Part shown: positions 21,103 through 31,306 of the stretch, one piece after another
How positions within the stretch are numbered: the stretch's first letter is position 1
Layout of the letters: each line of letters opens with the position of its first letter
Source: Trichomonas vaginalis G3
Taxonomy: Eukaryota > Parabasalia > Trichomonadida > Trichomonadidae
Length of the DNA stretch: 64,000 nt
Assembly (NCBI RefSeq): GCF_026262505.1
Contig: NC_067207.1
Location: forward strand, 3,170,252 to 3,234,251
Direction: 5' to 3'
Made by a program: the position numbers and the translations under genes
Notes under the pieces: model-generated
Seen by the model: the letters and a program-made list of their open reading frames with translations, nothing else
The model's database searches: none
What the model was told of the DNA's origin: nothing

Positions 21103-21611
21103 TATTCAAGCATTAACATTATTGAATAATAATCCTTTGAATCATAATCAATAATAATTGACCTTTCACCAGTTTCTATCGTTTGTTTTATTTCTTTTTG
21201 TTCCCCACTATCTGGATCGGTCATTGTAATTGTTTTTGTTATAGTATCAGCTTTATCTTTAACTTCAATCTTTTTTCCATCAGGATATTTAAACCAAAAT
21301 TCCAAAAATTCGATATTGTCAATCTGTTCATATTTTAATCTATCAATTACATTTTTAATACCATCTGAAAATCTTATGAAATGGTCATTATATGGGTTTG
21401 ATTGAACTAAATTTGAATGAAGTGAAATATAACCCGATGATGAATATGACATTGACTCATATTTTCTGAAAACACTGAAATTTATAACATGAATGAATTT
21501 CTTATTCGTTGAATTTATGAATTCTTGAGGTAATCTTATTCTAGTTTTATTTATCACTGGAAAATAACGCTTTACCATATTTTTAATCGTAATAAAAATG
21601 TCAATTATCAA
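21099..21611 (-). CDS. Minor capsid/penton-type candidate, Polinton B
   Basis: A 170-residue beta-rich protein. The stretch SSSGYISLHSNLVQSNPYND followed by EFLEFWFKYPDGKKIEV recalls the single jelly-roll minor capsid proteins of Polintons and virophages, where a D/N-hydrophobic-V strand precedes a loop. The starts of this gene and of 21598-22308 overlap head to head by 14 bases. The assignment is tentative. Confidence 0.4.
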   Translation of the reverse strand: MIIDIFITIKNMVKRYFPVINKTRIRLPQEFINSTNKKFIHVINFSVFRKYESMSYSSSGYISLHSNLVQSNPYNDHFIRFSDGIKNVIDRLKYEQIDNIEFLEFWFKYPDGKKIEVKDKADTITKTITMTDPDSGEQKEIKQTIETGERSIIIDYDSKDYYSIMLMLEY

Positions 21612-22308
21612 TATTATTTCGAATAATAGTTGTGAATTAAATTTAACAGTTAGCGGAATTTATAATGTTACTCTCGTTTCTGTGAGTGGTAAATTTAATC
21701 CCATTCTTTTAGACCCTTCAGATTATATATCATTTATTAAAGATGACCTTGAAAAAACGTATGATATGTATATAAATAATGTGATAACGAAATGGGATAT
21801 TAACACAATTTTAAGTTATTTAAATGAATCATTTATCGTATGGTATGAAGAAAATTTTAAATCAAAACCTGATAAACTTTTTGAACTTGATGAAATAAAT
21901 AACCTTATTAAATTCCCGCTGAAAATTAAATTTTGTACTCCTCATCTTCGTTCATTGTTGGGGATATTAAATTTTGAAAAAGATGTTGGGGATGTTTTGT
22001 ATTCTGACACTGGTTCCAATTTCATTTTAATCAAATGTGATAAAGTTAATACCCCAATGAGATTTTCACATCAAACATTAGACCCTAACTCTTACCCATC
22101 AATACAAAACATTTTATCCATCAACTTAAACATATTTTCTTTATCATATCCGTTTCAATTATCCGGGAATTCATTTATTCTTCATTCAAAAGATTTATCA
22201 AATATTAAATTTAGAATAACTGACCTATTTGATTGTGATTTAGAATTTATGAATGAAATATTATGGCAATTTCAAATAGAAAAAATAGCTGATGAGATAA
22301 CAGATTAA
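21598..22308 (+). CDS. Second minor capsid-type candidate, Polinton B
   Basis: A 236-residue beta-rich protein with a conserved-looking middle (FPLKIKFCTPHLRSLLGILN) and helices around DINTILSYLNESFIVWYEEN. It is loosely like the capsid-type gene of P1 at 2948-4527 in the helix-then-strand order. Single jelly-roll minor capsid (penton) is my best guess. It is divergent with the 21099-21611 gene, with overlapping starts. Confidence 0.45.
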   Translation: MSIINIISNNSCELNLTVSGIYNVTLVSVSGKFNPILLDPSDYISFIKDDLEKTYDMYINNVITKWDINTILSYLNESFIVWYEENFKSKPDKLFELDEINNLIKFPLKIKFCTPHLRSLLGILNFEKDVGDVLYSDTGSNFILIKCDKVNTPMRFSHQTLDPNSYPSIQNILSINLNIFSLSYPFQLSGNSFILHSKDLSNIKFRITDLFDCDLEFMNEILWQFQIEKIADEITD

Positions 22309-22332
22309 ATATTTATTTTTAAATCATAATAA

Positions 22333-23797
22333 ATGATTAAACAACAGCAACCACAGCAACTTAAGGCACAGACCATTACTTACGCCACATATGCATATAA
22401 TTCAAAGACGGCAGAACAAACAAAGGTTGAAATATGGAGATTTGGAGATAGTATTGAAAAATGACCATTTTGAATTCGTTTGCAAGGGTGGTGCAGTGAT
22501 ATCAAATATAAAAGAAATTTTATTTATGAATTCAAAAATTAAAGGTATAACGGATGATATAACATCAATTCCACCAGAAGAACAAAGATATTACGCATTA
22601 AATGCATTTCCTAAAGTTTTGAAGATTGGAAGATTTAATTTAAATGAGGAATTCATAGAAGGTTTCCTAAATGACATAATGAAGAAGGCAGATAAGGAAT
22701 ATGTGGATAGTGAGTTAATGAAGAAGGCAGATAAGGAATATGTGGTAAGTGAATTAATGAAGAAGGCAGATAAGGAATATGTGGTAAGTGAATTAATGAA
22801 GAAGGCAGATAAGGAATATGTGGTAAGTGAATTAATGAAGAAGGCAGATAAGGAATATGTGGTAAGTGAATTAATGAAGAAGGCAGATAAGGGACTTGTG
22901 GCTAGTGTGTTAATGAAGAAAGCAGATAAGGAATATGTTAATGAAAAAGATAATGAAATTATAGAAAGGGTTGACTGGTACCATGAACGGACATCGAAGA
23001 TTTTAAAAACTAAAGCTGATACAGGATGGGTTTCAGAATGTTTAGACCTTAAAGCGGATAAAACTTATGTTAACGATGAGTTAGAGAAGAAAGCAAATAA
23101 GACTCATACACATACAAGTTTTACAACTGTTGCTATAGAAAGTATTGAAGGAACGGTTGAAGAAACTGGTGGGGATGCATTATATTGTAAACCTCCTAAC
23201 TTTCCACAAGGTTTAACATCGGATGACGACATAACGACGATGAGAAACATTAGATGTAAAGATGTTTATGTCATGAAGGATGAACATAATATTAAATTCA
23301 CTGCTCAAGATTTATATGACAAGAAAGCAGATAAAACAGAGCTTCAAACATTAAAGACAGAAATACTTCAAACATTATATCCTATAGGCTCTATTTATAC
23401 GTCAATGAACTCAACAAATCCAGAAGTAGTACTTGGTTTTGGAACTTGGACTCAAATAGTCGACAGGTTTTTGTATTGTGCTAACTCTTCAAAGGAAACA
23501 GGTGGAAGTAAAACGATTACAGGTGAAAATTTACCTGCACACAGTCACTACATAGATTTAAGCACATCTCAAGCGGGTTGGCATAAGCATAGATATTGGG
23601 ATTGGTCAGGAATGACAAAAGGTAAAGGATATGATGTTAAAGACAACGTTAAGTTTGCCATAAATTGTTACTGGAGTGACACTCAGGGAGAAGGAAACCA
23701 TACACATCGCGTTTCAGGATATACGCAAACAACGGGACAAAGTAAAGACTACATGCCACCATTTATGACAGTTTACGCATGGTATAGAGTTCAATGA
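22333..23797 (+). pseudogene. Fibre-like protein with coiled repeats and phage tail-collar-like C-terminus, Polinton B
   Basis: From about 22678 five to six copies of a 39-bp unit encode a 13-residue repeat (MKKADKEYVVSEL), then looser KADK repeats, a rod suited to trimeric fibres. The C-terminal 150 residues start LYPIGSIYTSMNSTNP, contain FGTWTQIVDRFLY and GENLPAHSH, and end in PPFMTVYAWYRV: the pattern of receptor-binding/tail-collar domains of phage fibres. A role in host attachment of a virion is inferred. The main frame from 22391 is long and open; the start region is uncertain and the gene may have one break. Confidence 0.75.
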
Positions 23798-23854
23798 ACG
23801 CTCGTCGACATAAGATTTTATAAATTGCACATTTGACGTAAATTCATTTCCCCA

Positions 23855-24113
23855 GTTATTCAATAATTAATTATTTTTGAAGAACTGAAGGTGTCACTAC
23901 GTCACTCAGTGTCACTCAGTTATTTAACTTCTCTGAAAAATTGTGACAACATGACATTTTGACAACATCACTGGAAATATGTGTTATTGTTAATGTTTAC
24001 GTTAATGATTTCAGGTTATTCAATAATTAATTATTTTTGAAGAACTGAAGGTGTCACTACGTCACTCAGTGTCACTCGGTTATTTAACTTCTCTGAAAAA
24101 TTGTGACAACATG
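23855..24113. repeat. Pair of 99-bp direct repeats in the B intergenic region
   Basis: 23855-23953 and 24015-24113 differ at one position that I can see. Each includes the phrase GTCACTACGTCACTCAGTG with repeated GTCACT units. A further inverted match (GACAACATGACATTTTGACA near 23943 against TGTCAAAATGTCATGTTGTC near 24138) follows. This gene-free stretch of about 400 bp may be a regulatory or replication site. Confidence 0.85.
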
Positions 24114-24203
24114 CATAAATACCTTCCTCCTGTGTTGTTGTCAAAATGTCATGTTGTCTCAAACTTTAGAACGGCATAATTTAAATTTTTATTTTTAACA
24201 TAA

Positions 24204-24368
24204 ATGAATACCCCACAAGCTCAAAATTTACCACGAATCATAACAAGGGAGGAAATGATAAAAATGATGCAAGAACATGTTAAAAATAACAAACCACTAA
24301 AACTGAGAAAATGTGGTTATGCAGTAATGATGGAAAGAGAGATGTTGTCGAAGAGGAATAAAAATTAA
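24204..24368 (+). CDS. Small basic protein, Polinton B
   Basis: A 54-residue protein (MNTPQAQNLPRIITREEMIK start) with Lys/Arg-rich end. A TTTTTATTTTTAACATAA box lies just before ATG. Function unknown; it is too short for confident annotation but follows the element's gene start pattern. Confidence 0.4.
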   Translation: MNTPQAQNLPRIITREEMIKMMQEHVKNNKPLKLRKCGYAVMMEREMLSKRNKN

Positions 24369-24372
24369 ATTT

Positions 24373-24637
24373 GGATTGAGTTTAAAAATTCATCTTTATT
24401 AAATTCATCTCTTCCAATCAATTTATTTATTCTATTAAATTCTTTTATTTTTACTTCACTCAGTTTAAGGATTGAACGGTAAGTTTCTAATTTTTCGATT
24501 ATTTCTTTCCTCTCTTTATCGTTTTCAACCCCACCGCATTGTGGCTTCTTTTTGTAATAGCATATTTTTGATTTAATTCTGTTTAGTTTTTTTTATATTC
24601 ATTGTCTGGACTCTTGGATGCTTCGTTGTCACTCATT
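24373..24637 (-). pseudogene. Small Lys/Glu-rich protein, Polinton B
   Basis: Starts MSDNEASKSPDNEY; the remaining stretch is rich in Lys, Glu and Ile with a predicted coiled coil and a Cys pair region. It appears broken once. Convergent with 24204-24368 and upstream-neighbour to the integrase. Unknown function. Confidence 0.35.
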
Positions 24638-24655
24638 TCTTACGAAATAAAAAAA

Positions 24656-26185
24656 TTAAATATTATTTAAATATAATGGAGTAATAAAATAAATCGGAAT
24701 TTCTATTAATTTATTGTTAACCTCAACTAATGCATTGCCGTTAATATATCTAACAAATTCAGCTATTGTGTCAAATCTTCGTCTTCTTTTTGTCATTGAT
24801 TTATCAGTTTTTCCATAATCGAGATGAATCAAAACTTTATCCCCTTGTTTAAAATTCATGAGCCCCGAATTAATTTGTTCACGTTTAACATCATTCAACC
24901 TTTCCATTTGCTTTCTAATATTCCCATTCTTTTGAAATATCATTTTTCATTTCCACTGGTTTCATGTTTATTGTTCTATGCCATGTATTATTGTAATAAT
25001 ATACTAACTGTTGTATGATGGAGTCATGATTTCCATCCCAGTATATCTGACCGTTAACCCCTAACGCATCTCTAAGAGTTCTCATTACCGCATCAACTAT
25101 TTTATTATGAAACGTATATGGAGAGGATGAAAAGTAAAAATTAATTTGTGGGAAATAATGAGTCATAGCTGCCTGAAATCCTTTATCACCATCACCCCTG
25201 ATATTATCTACTCTTTCATGATCTAGTAAGTATTGAATAGCTCTTCTTGTTTCCTGTTCTGTTTTCCCTTTCACTGGAATGCAATATAAATATCTGGTGT
25301 TAATGTTAATGGTAAATAAATAAGTAACGTTTCCTTTTGAATATTCAATGATCGATTTCATATGAATATGGATATGGTGCAAATGAAGGGCGACCAAATT
25401 TTTCCTTTAACGGTTGAATTTTTGGGTCAATTGGTTTATTTAATATCTTGAAATCCTTTTTAAAATCTTTTTGTTTCTTTAATGTTTGAAATGGATATAA
25501 TAAAGTGAATGATGAAGGATTAACTGAAGGAGGAGGTGGTTTTGGTGTTGCAGGTACTGTCGTTAGAGGTTTTGGTGTTGCAAGTGGTTTAATTTTATCT
25601 GCTTTGATTTTGGAATTCATTCCTTCCTTCATTAATTCTGGATGTATTCTATTCATTTGTTTTAAATATGCTGTATATAAAGGTTTAATATACTTTCCCG
25701 CTTCGAGTTTATGTTGAAGGATGAATTCCAAAAGTTGATCTTCATTTAAAATCGGGCTGAATATGGTTTAACTAATGAATCATAAATTAAAGCTTGTGCT
25801 TCATTTATGGTCTGAAGGACCTGGGCGTTTTGCACCTTTTGTTTTTGCTCCTTTTGCTTTTGCGGCTCAGGATTATATAATTTATATAATTCATCAATAT
25901 CTTCTTCTGTTAATACTTTATTTTTAAAATCTTTCAATTGTTTAAGTTGTGATTTAGTTTTTCCCTTTGAATATTCATTATTTTTAATTTTGTCTTTAAT
26001 TTAGAAATTATTTTATCATGATATTTCAAAATTTCATTTTCATAATATGGATAATAATATTCCATATCATCACCCGTTATATTATTATTATATTTTTGGA
26101 GATATGATTTTAATTCATAATAACTAAGAAATTTTTGATTAAGTACTAAATCATCAATTAAATTTTCTAAATCTGAGTTATCCAT
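24656..26185 (-). pseudogene. Retroviral-type (RVE) integrase block of Polinton B
   Basis: The core around 24915-25330 has an RNase H-like integrase fold pattern: VTYLFTININTRYLYCIPV, then IRGDGDKGFQAAMTHYFPQI and a helix with VMRTLRDALG, followed by VYYYNNTWHRTINMKPVEM, typical of the end of an rve core. The C-terminal part (24656-24943) has the FKQGDKVLI start and a small beta domain like integrase C-terminal domains. The upstream part (25345-26185) is a helical, Pro-rich N-terminal extension. Known role: joining the element to the host DNA with a 6-bp stagger, as seen at the ends of B. Broken, about four breaks. Confidence 0.75.
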
Positions 26186-26287
26186 TTATATAAAAATAAA
26201 ATAAATGTTTTAAGGGTGCCCACCTCTTTGAATCATAGTATCAAAAACATCATTAACGGTTCCTTTTGTCTCTTCTGTGGCATTTTA

Positions 26288-29200
26288 TTAAATAAATGGC
26301 ATACAACATCCATTTTCACAACACACAGCCTTAGTGTGTGCTCCTGTTAATGCAGTCTTACCAATTGTTAAGCGAGTCATTGACCCATTTTTAAGTTGTA
26401 AATTAATATTCTGACCATCAAATATCACTTTATCATTTATTATATCCAAATAATTTTTAGGTGTTAATTGTTTATTTTGTCGTAAACTAACTCCTTTCAT
26501 TTTTTTGTGCAATCTTTTTAAAATCACTTCCATCAATTGAACCGTTGAATGATGTATAACACTTGGGGCATAAAGCAACCATGTTATCACCTTGTTTCTC
26601 AATTGCTAAACCCAATAACTTTTCTCATGTGCTTTTTCTTCAGCTTTATTCTTTAATTTAGGTTTAAATTTCTCATCAAAACAAAAGAAATCAAAAGGTG
26701 CGAATTTGTAAATGTTTTTATCATAAAATTGTTTATCAGTAACAATTGCTTGAAATGCTTGAGTGTTAGGAAGATTTGGGTCGCCAGCGATTGCCCAATA
26801 AGATGAATCAGTATCACCTTCAATGAAATGAAAACGATTAACATTCATGCATTTATACATAAAATCATAAATGAAAACCAAATACCAGTATTTTGCGTTA
26901 TCTAAAGTGAAGAATGCCTCTTGTAAACATGTATCACATCTATAAAATCTATCTTTAAGCATCACTTGATACGTATCTTCACCTATCTATCTTATGTTTT
27001 TAAACTTATTGACATACATGCAACGCGTGCCTTCTGTGCATTCATTATTTTAGTCTTTGCGTAATTTTGTGTATTCATTGCATCGTAACCATATGATCCA
27101 TTAAGTGAAATCTTGCAAAATAAACTTTTTCCTTTATTTCCTTCTAATTCAGCCTTTTGTCTTTCGTTCATAAATTCGTTCGCAAATTCATTAAAGCAAG
27201 TGTTTTTCGTAAATGTTAAAATTGATTGAATATCATCAATGATAAAATGAAATCTGTCTATTAGATACCAAAGATAATAAGAGAGAAAATGGTTTGATAT
27301 TGGTTGTGTGTTGATGCTAACTGAGTTAATTTTCTCTGTTTCTGGTCAACTGGTAGATTGTTTGATTTCATGTAATTATACATAAAACTGCCAATTGTTT
27401 TTTCATCTGTGATAATATCTAAGTTTCTTATTATTGGTAAAAAGTTTATGTAATCATTAATGTATTTTTCATCAATGTGACCCTTTACTTCAGCCACGAA
27501 TAAAGTATTTTTCTTCTTAATAATTCCCAGTGCTTTTGCTTTCTTTGTTGCTGTATCACAAATGATAACACCATTCAATCTTCCCGGCATATACATTTTA
27601 TGGTCAGTATATTGAATGAAATCATGAGGATTAGATGAAAATGATGAAGGATATAATGAATTAAAGTCAACTCCAACGAAATGAGTCATAATGTTGGTGG
27701 TGTCCTCATTTGATACAGTTTTAGTTTCTGGACTATATGAAAGTTTATTAATGTGCGTGATTCCTTTAAGATTAACACGATGTTGAACATTTGATAGACC
27801 ACCAGTAATTCCATTACGGAGAATGTGATAAGCTTCAACCGAATCTAAAGTCATTGGTAAATTATTTTTTAATGCATAATTTCTTAAATTGATTCTTAAA
27901 CGTTGAACATCTTCATCTTTATTTGATTTTACGACATTGCAATAACAACACATTAACTGACAATTTTCTTTGGTATGTGGTTTTTCATTATCGATTCTAT
28001 CCAATGTTGGTTTATTAGCATATGTAAACGCTTTACCACACATTTTGCATTTAGATGAAAGGATTAAATCGTGATAGTATTGATAGTCATCCATTGAAAC
28101 ATTGTTTTTAGTATCCCTTTCTGCTTTTTCATCTTGTTTCTTATATGATTCAATTTTATATTTCCAATACTTTTTCGTTAATTCAAAACTTGATTCCACA
28201 TTTTCTTCTTCTGGATATGTTTCGTTAGGATTGAAGTTCTTATATGCTAACGCGTAACGAATCATTGATGCATTCGATGATAAAGAAAGATTATGAAGCA
28301 TGTCAATTTTATAAACAAATGTTTCTTCGATAATTTTATCAATTGGGTCAATCATAATTTCAACGTCTTTATTGCAATAATGAATAAAATATTCTAATCT
28401 ATTCTCAAAATTTTTAGCATCATTGAGATATATTTGATAATCTGAATCGGATATTGTTTCTTGAGTTAATGCTGAATAAAATAAATCTTTCGTGAATGGT
28501 TCCTTTTTATATAATTCATCTTCGTAATTTTCCCACGTGATGAATTGATAAGGGAAAAAGGATTTAACACGTGATTTATTGTTTCCGAAATCTTGAGTGA
28601 ATTGGTCTAATGTCCCACCCGCTATATAATTTCTGATGTCAATAAATCTTAATTCATATGGACAGTTTGTTTTCTTTACAATGATTTGCTTAAATTGTGA
28701 AGATGAACCCAGCATTGATTTTATTTTCCATTTTGCAGTGTTTAAATCACGAAGAATTAAATTTAAATCAAACTTTCCCGAATTAAAACCTATGATATTC
28801 ACTTTATTAAATTCTTCATCTAGAAGTTCTTTAAATGCTTCCTTTTGTTTCTCATTTAATGTATGAGACAAAGTCCCCGCCGTTTGGTCCGTTTGCGGCT
28901 TCATTAATTCTTCATATTGTTCAATATTTGATTTAGCAACTAATGAACAGGTTGAAAATAAAAACTCAATCCAATCAGAAATAAAAGAATCACTCGAAGT
29001 TAAGCAAAAATTCCTCGTAAATGTTTTATCACGGTCTACGACCTCGCCGCTTTGCGGCTTTATTTTGACAGTTGATGATACCATAAATGGTTTTAAGTAA
29101 GCGTTCAAAGTTGCACATTCAGAAAGTTGAAGTTCTTCTTTAGTCTCTAATGTTTCGAAGTCAAAAGTAATATAATATCTTGTTGGTTTATAATATTCCT

Positions 29201-29529
29201 GCAAATTATGTGCTAATAGCCATTGATATATCTTCTGTTTCGTGATATGTGGTGCATATGGTTGTTGTGTGTTTTGCAATTGAACGTCTTGAATTAATCT
29301 TCCATTATTTTTCTTTACATTTCTCACAATGTTTTAAAAATCTTCTTTGGTTTTTCCTTTCTGGATCATCACGGATAGAATATACTTCTTCTTTGCAAAA
29401 GGGGCAAACTTTATATCCTGTGAGTGCTTCAACGTCTGTAATTCTGTCAGCGTGAAGTTTTCCACATGGACTCTGTGTTAATAAAATATTTACTGTTTCA
29501 AATTCTGGATCTATCATTATTGATTCCAC
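26288..29529 (-). pseudogene. Protein-primed family B DNA polymerase with HNH motif, Polinton B
   Basis: Order from the N-terminus: a Cys-rich zinc-type segment (CPFCKEE and HCEKC), exonuclease motifs FDFETLE, FNSGKFDLNLIL and YCNKDVEIMI, then an HNH-type segment (CKMCG, TLDRIDN, KENCQLMCCYC), then polymerase motif A DFNSLYPSSF, motif B ISLNGSYGYD and motif C EGDTDSSYWAI. The C-terminus holds further Cys/His residues. Motifs A, B and C place it with protein-primed polymerases. The HNH segment between the exonuclease and motif A is unusual. Broken, about five breaks. Confidence 0.85.
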
Positions 29530-29596
29530 TAATGGAAAGTCTACCTTATTTATGTCTACGTCTTCTGGTTGAGGATCACAATAATAAAAATCAATA

Positions 29597-29797
29597 TTAA
29601 CGTTTAAACATTCTTGCTAACCTCTCACTTTCTGATGAAATGGCAAACCCTTCATATGCATCTATTGCTTCGTTTAAATAACTTCTACGAGTTTTAGGAT
29701 TAACACCATCAGGAATGTTATAGAAGCGTTTAAATAACCTTCTACCTTCTGCTCTAATTTGATTATCATTCATTTTAGCTGTTCCGTTTTTGTTCAT
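29597..29797 (-). CDS. Small basic protein upstream of the B polymerase
   Basis: A 66-residue protein with many Arg and Lys (MNDNQIRAEGRRLFKRFYNI, then PKTRRSYLNEAIDAYEG). It precedes the polymerase on the same strand, which could suit a DNA-binding or terminal protein partner, but there is no direct evidence. The ATG at 29797 follows a TTTTTTTGTTCTTACATAA leader. Confidence 0.45.
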   Translation of the reverse strand: MNKNGTAKMNDNQIRAEGRRLFKRFYNIPDGVNPKTRRSYLNEAIDAYEGFAISSESERLARMFKR

Positions 29798-29878
29798 TTA
29801 TGTAAGAACAAAAAAATTAAAAAATAAATAAAAATAAAGTTTATTTATTTTAAAGTCCGAGACTCAGAGAGTCCAGGG

Positions 29879-30989
29879 CTAAAGTCCATAAAATGAATTA
29901 AGAACACATAAATTTTTATCATCTGCGACGTGACGAATACATTTTAATTTACTCAAGAATGCGTACCCTGATACATTAAATCTAATTCCTGTCTTATTTA
30001 ATTTCACAACTTTGAAAAGGAATGTATGAATAGCTATAAAATGATGAGATGATGTTTTATGGGTTGCTTCCATTTTTTCTGAAATAAATGAATAAATATA
30101 ATGTTTATAAGTTTTCATATCTTTTATGTTCTTAATAACGAATGGTATAGACCTTTCAACTTCGTCTTCCTTCGGTGCTGTTCTTTCATATGAAACATTA
30201 TTGGTATCTTCAATAATGAAACCACAATCGCATAAAATTTTTATGTACCAATTGTTTCTTTTGATATTTTATCTAACAAATCAAAAACTTTATCAACACC
30301 TGTACATTTATTTAAATAATAATTTGTGTAAATATCATGGTCTTCTTTCTTAATCGTATTTGTTGCATATGTTACATTTTTCAGTGCTTTTTTGAATTTT
30401 TCAGAATCAAGAGGAGGTGAAAGTAGGATACAGGGGTATTCTTCATTATCAATAAATTGTAACTTATGTTTACGAATAAATTTAGTACCTTCTTCTGAAA
30501 GTGTTTCGTCTATTTCACCATCTAATAAATTTTGTGTTGATTCTGAGACATAATTTTTATATCTTTCTTCATGAGATTTCTGAACTGCTGATTCTGAAGC
30601 TGGATATTCATTAAACCCTCTACTTCATTTTCATTATATTTTTCAACTTCTCTTAATTCCTTAATTTTTTCATCTATTTCATCTCTTATTTTTTCCAGTC
30701 TTTCAATTTCATCATATTCATCATCTTTAATCCGTTCTTCATAATATTCAGGGAAAACATCAGGTTCTTTAGGTTTTTCTTCTTCAGATGTGGGATATAA
30801 GAAATTTATAACATCATCTTTATTCATTTTTCCATCATAATCAAACTCATTTAAAAACTCCGCGAATTTTTGACAATTTCTTAAATAATATTTACTAACC
30901 TCATAACCCGCTTCCTCTAATATATCCTTTATTTCCTCATTTGTGAATCCCAATTTTTTAACGTCGTTAGTCTTGACACTCATTTTCAT
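29879..30989 (-). pseudogene. Outermost right gene of Polinton B, unknown function
   Basis: The N-terminal 155 residues (from 30989) contain GFTNEEIKDILEEAGYEVS and a strong coiled coil (YDEIERLEKIRDEIDEKIKE). The distal part to 29879 has EYPCILLSPPLDSEKFK and ends in a Cys/His-rich section. Its start, like that of 15426-15911, lies in the terminal repeat. It looks broken, about two breaks. No family recognised. Confidence 0.5.
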
Positions 30990-31276
30990 ACAAATTAAAA
31001 AAATAAATTATTCAAAAATGTAAGACATGAATTTTTAAAGTTTATTTTTAAAAAATTTTTTTATTTTTTTATTTCATTATGTATGGGTTGAGTGTAAATG
31101 TCTTACAATTTTGAAAATTTTTTAAATCTTGATTTATTCAAAAACGTAAGAATAAAAACCGTAAGAATCATACATTTTTTACTTCATATGTTAAAAAAAA
31201 TGATACAAAATCGCTCGATATTGTATGAATTCTTACGTTTACAAAAAAAGTCACAAAACCCTCAACATATACTACT
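30977..31276. repeat. Right terminal inverted repeat of Polinton B
   Basis: Reverse complement of 15139-15437, ending ...CAACATATACTACT at 31276, followed by TAAAAT (31277-31282). Confidence 0.93.
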
Positions 31277-31306
31277 TAAAATGTTTAAAGTTGATGGATT
31301 CAAAAT

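Larger units (their letters stand above)
15139..31276. mobile_element. Polinton/Maverick B (fossil), full length end to end
   Basis: A 16.1-kb element with matching terminal repeats of about 299 bp and a 6-bp target duplication, inserted into Polinton A. Parts from left: two small genes, two amphipathic small genes, capsid candidate, packaging ATPase, conserved protein, several small genes, minor capsid candidates, fibre-like protein, integrase, protein-primed polymerase, two more genes. The near-identical terminal repeats suggest a recent insertion. It is complete in outline but broken in several genes; I estimate eight or more breaks, most in the polymerase and integrase. Confidence 0.93.
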
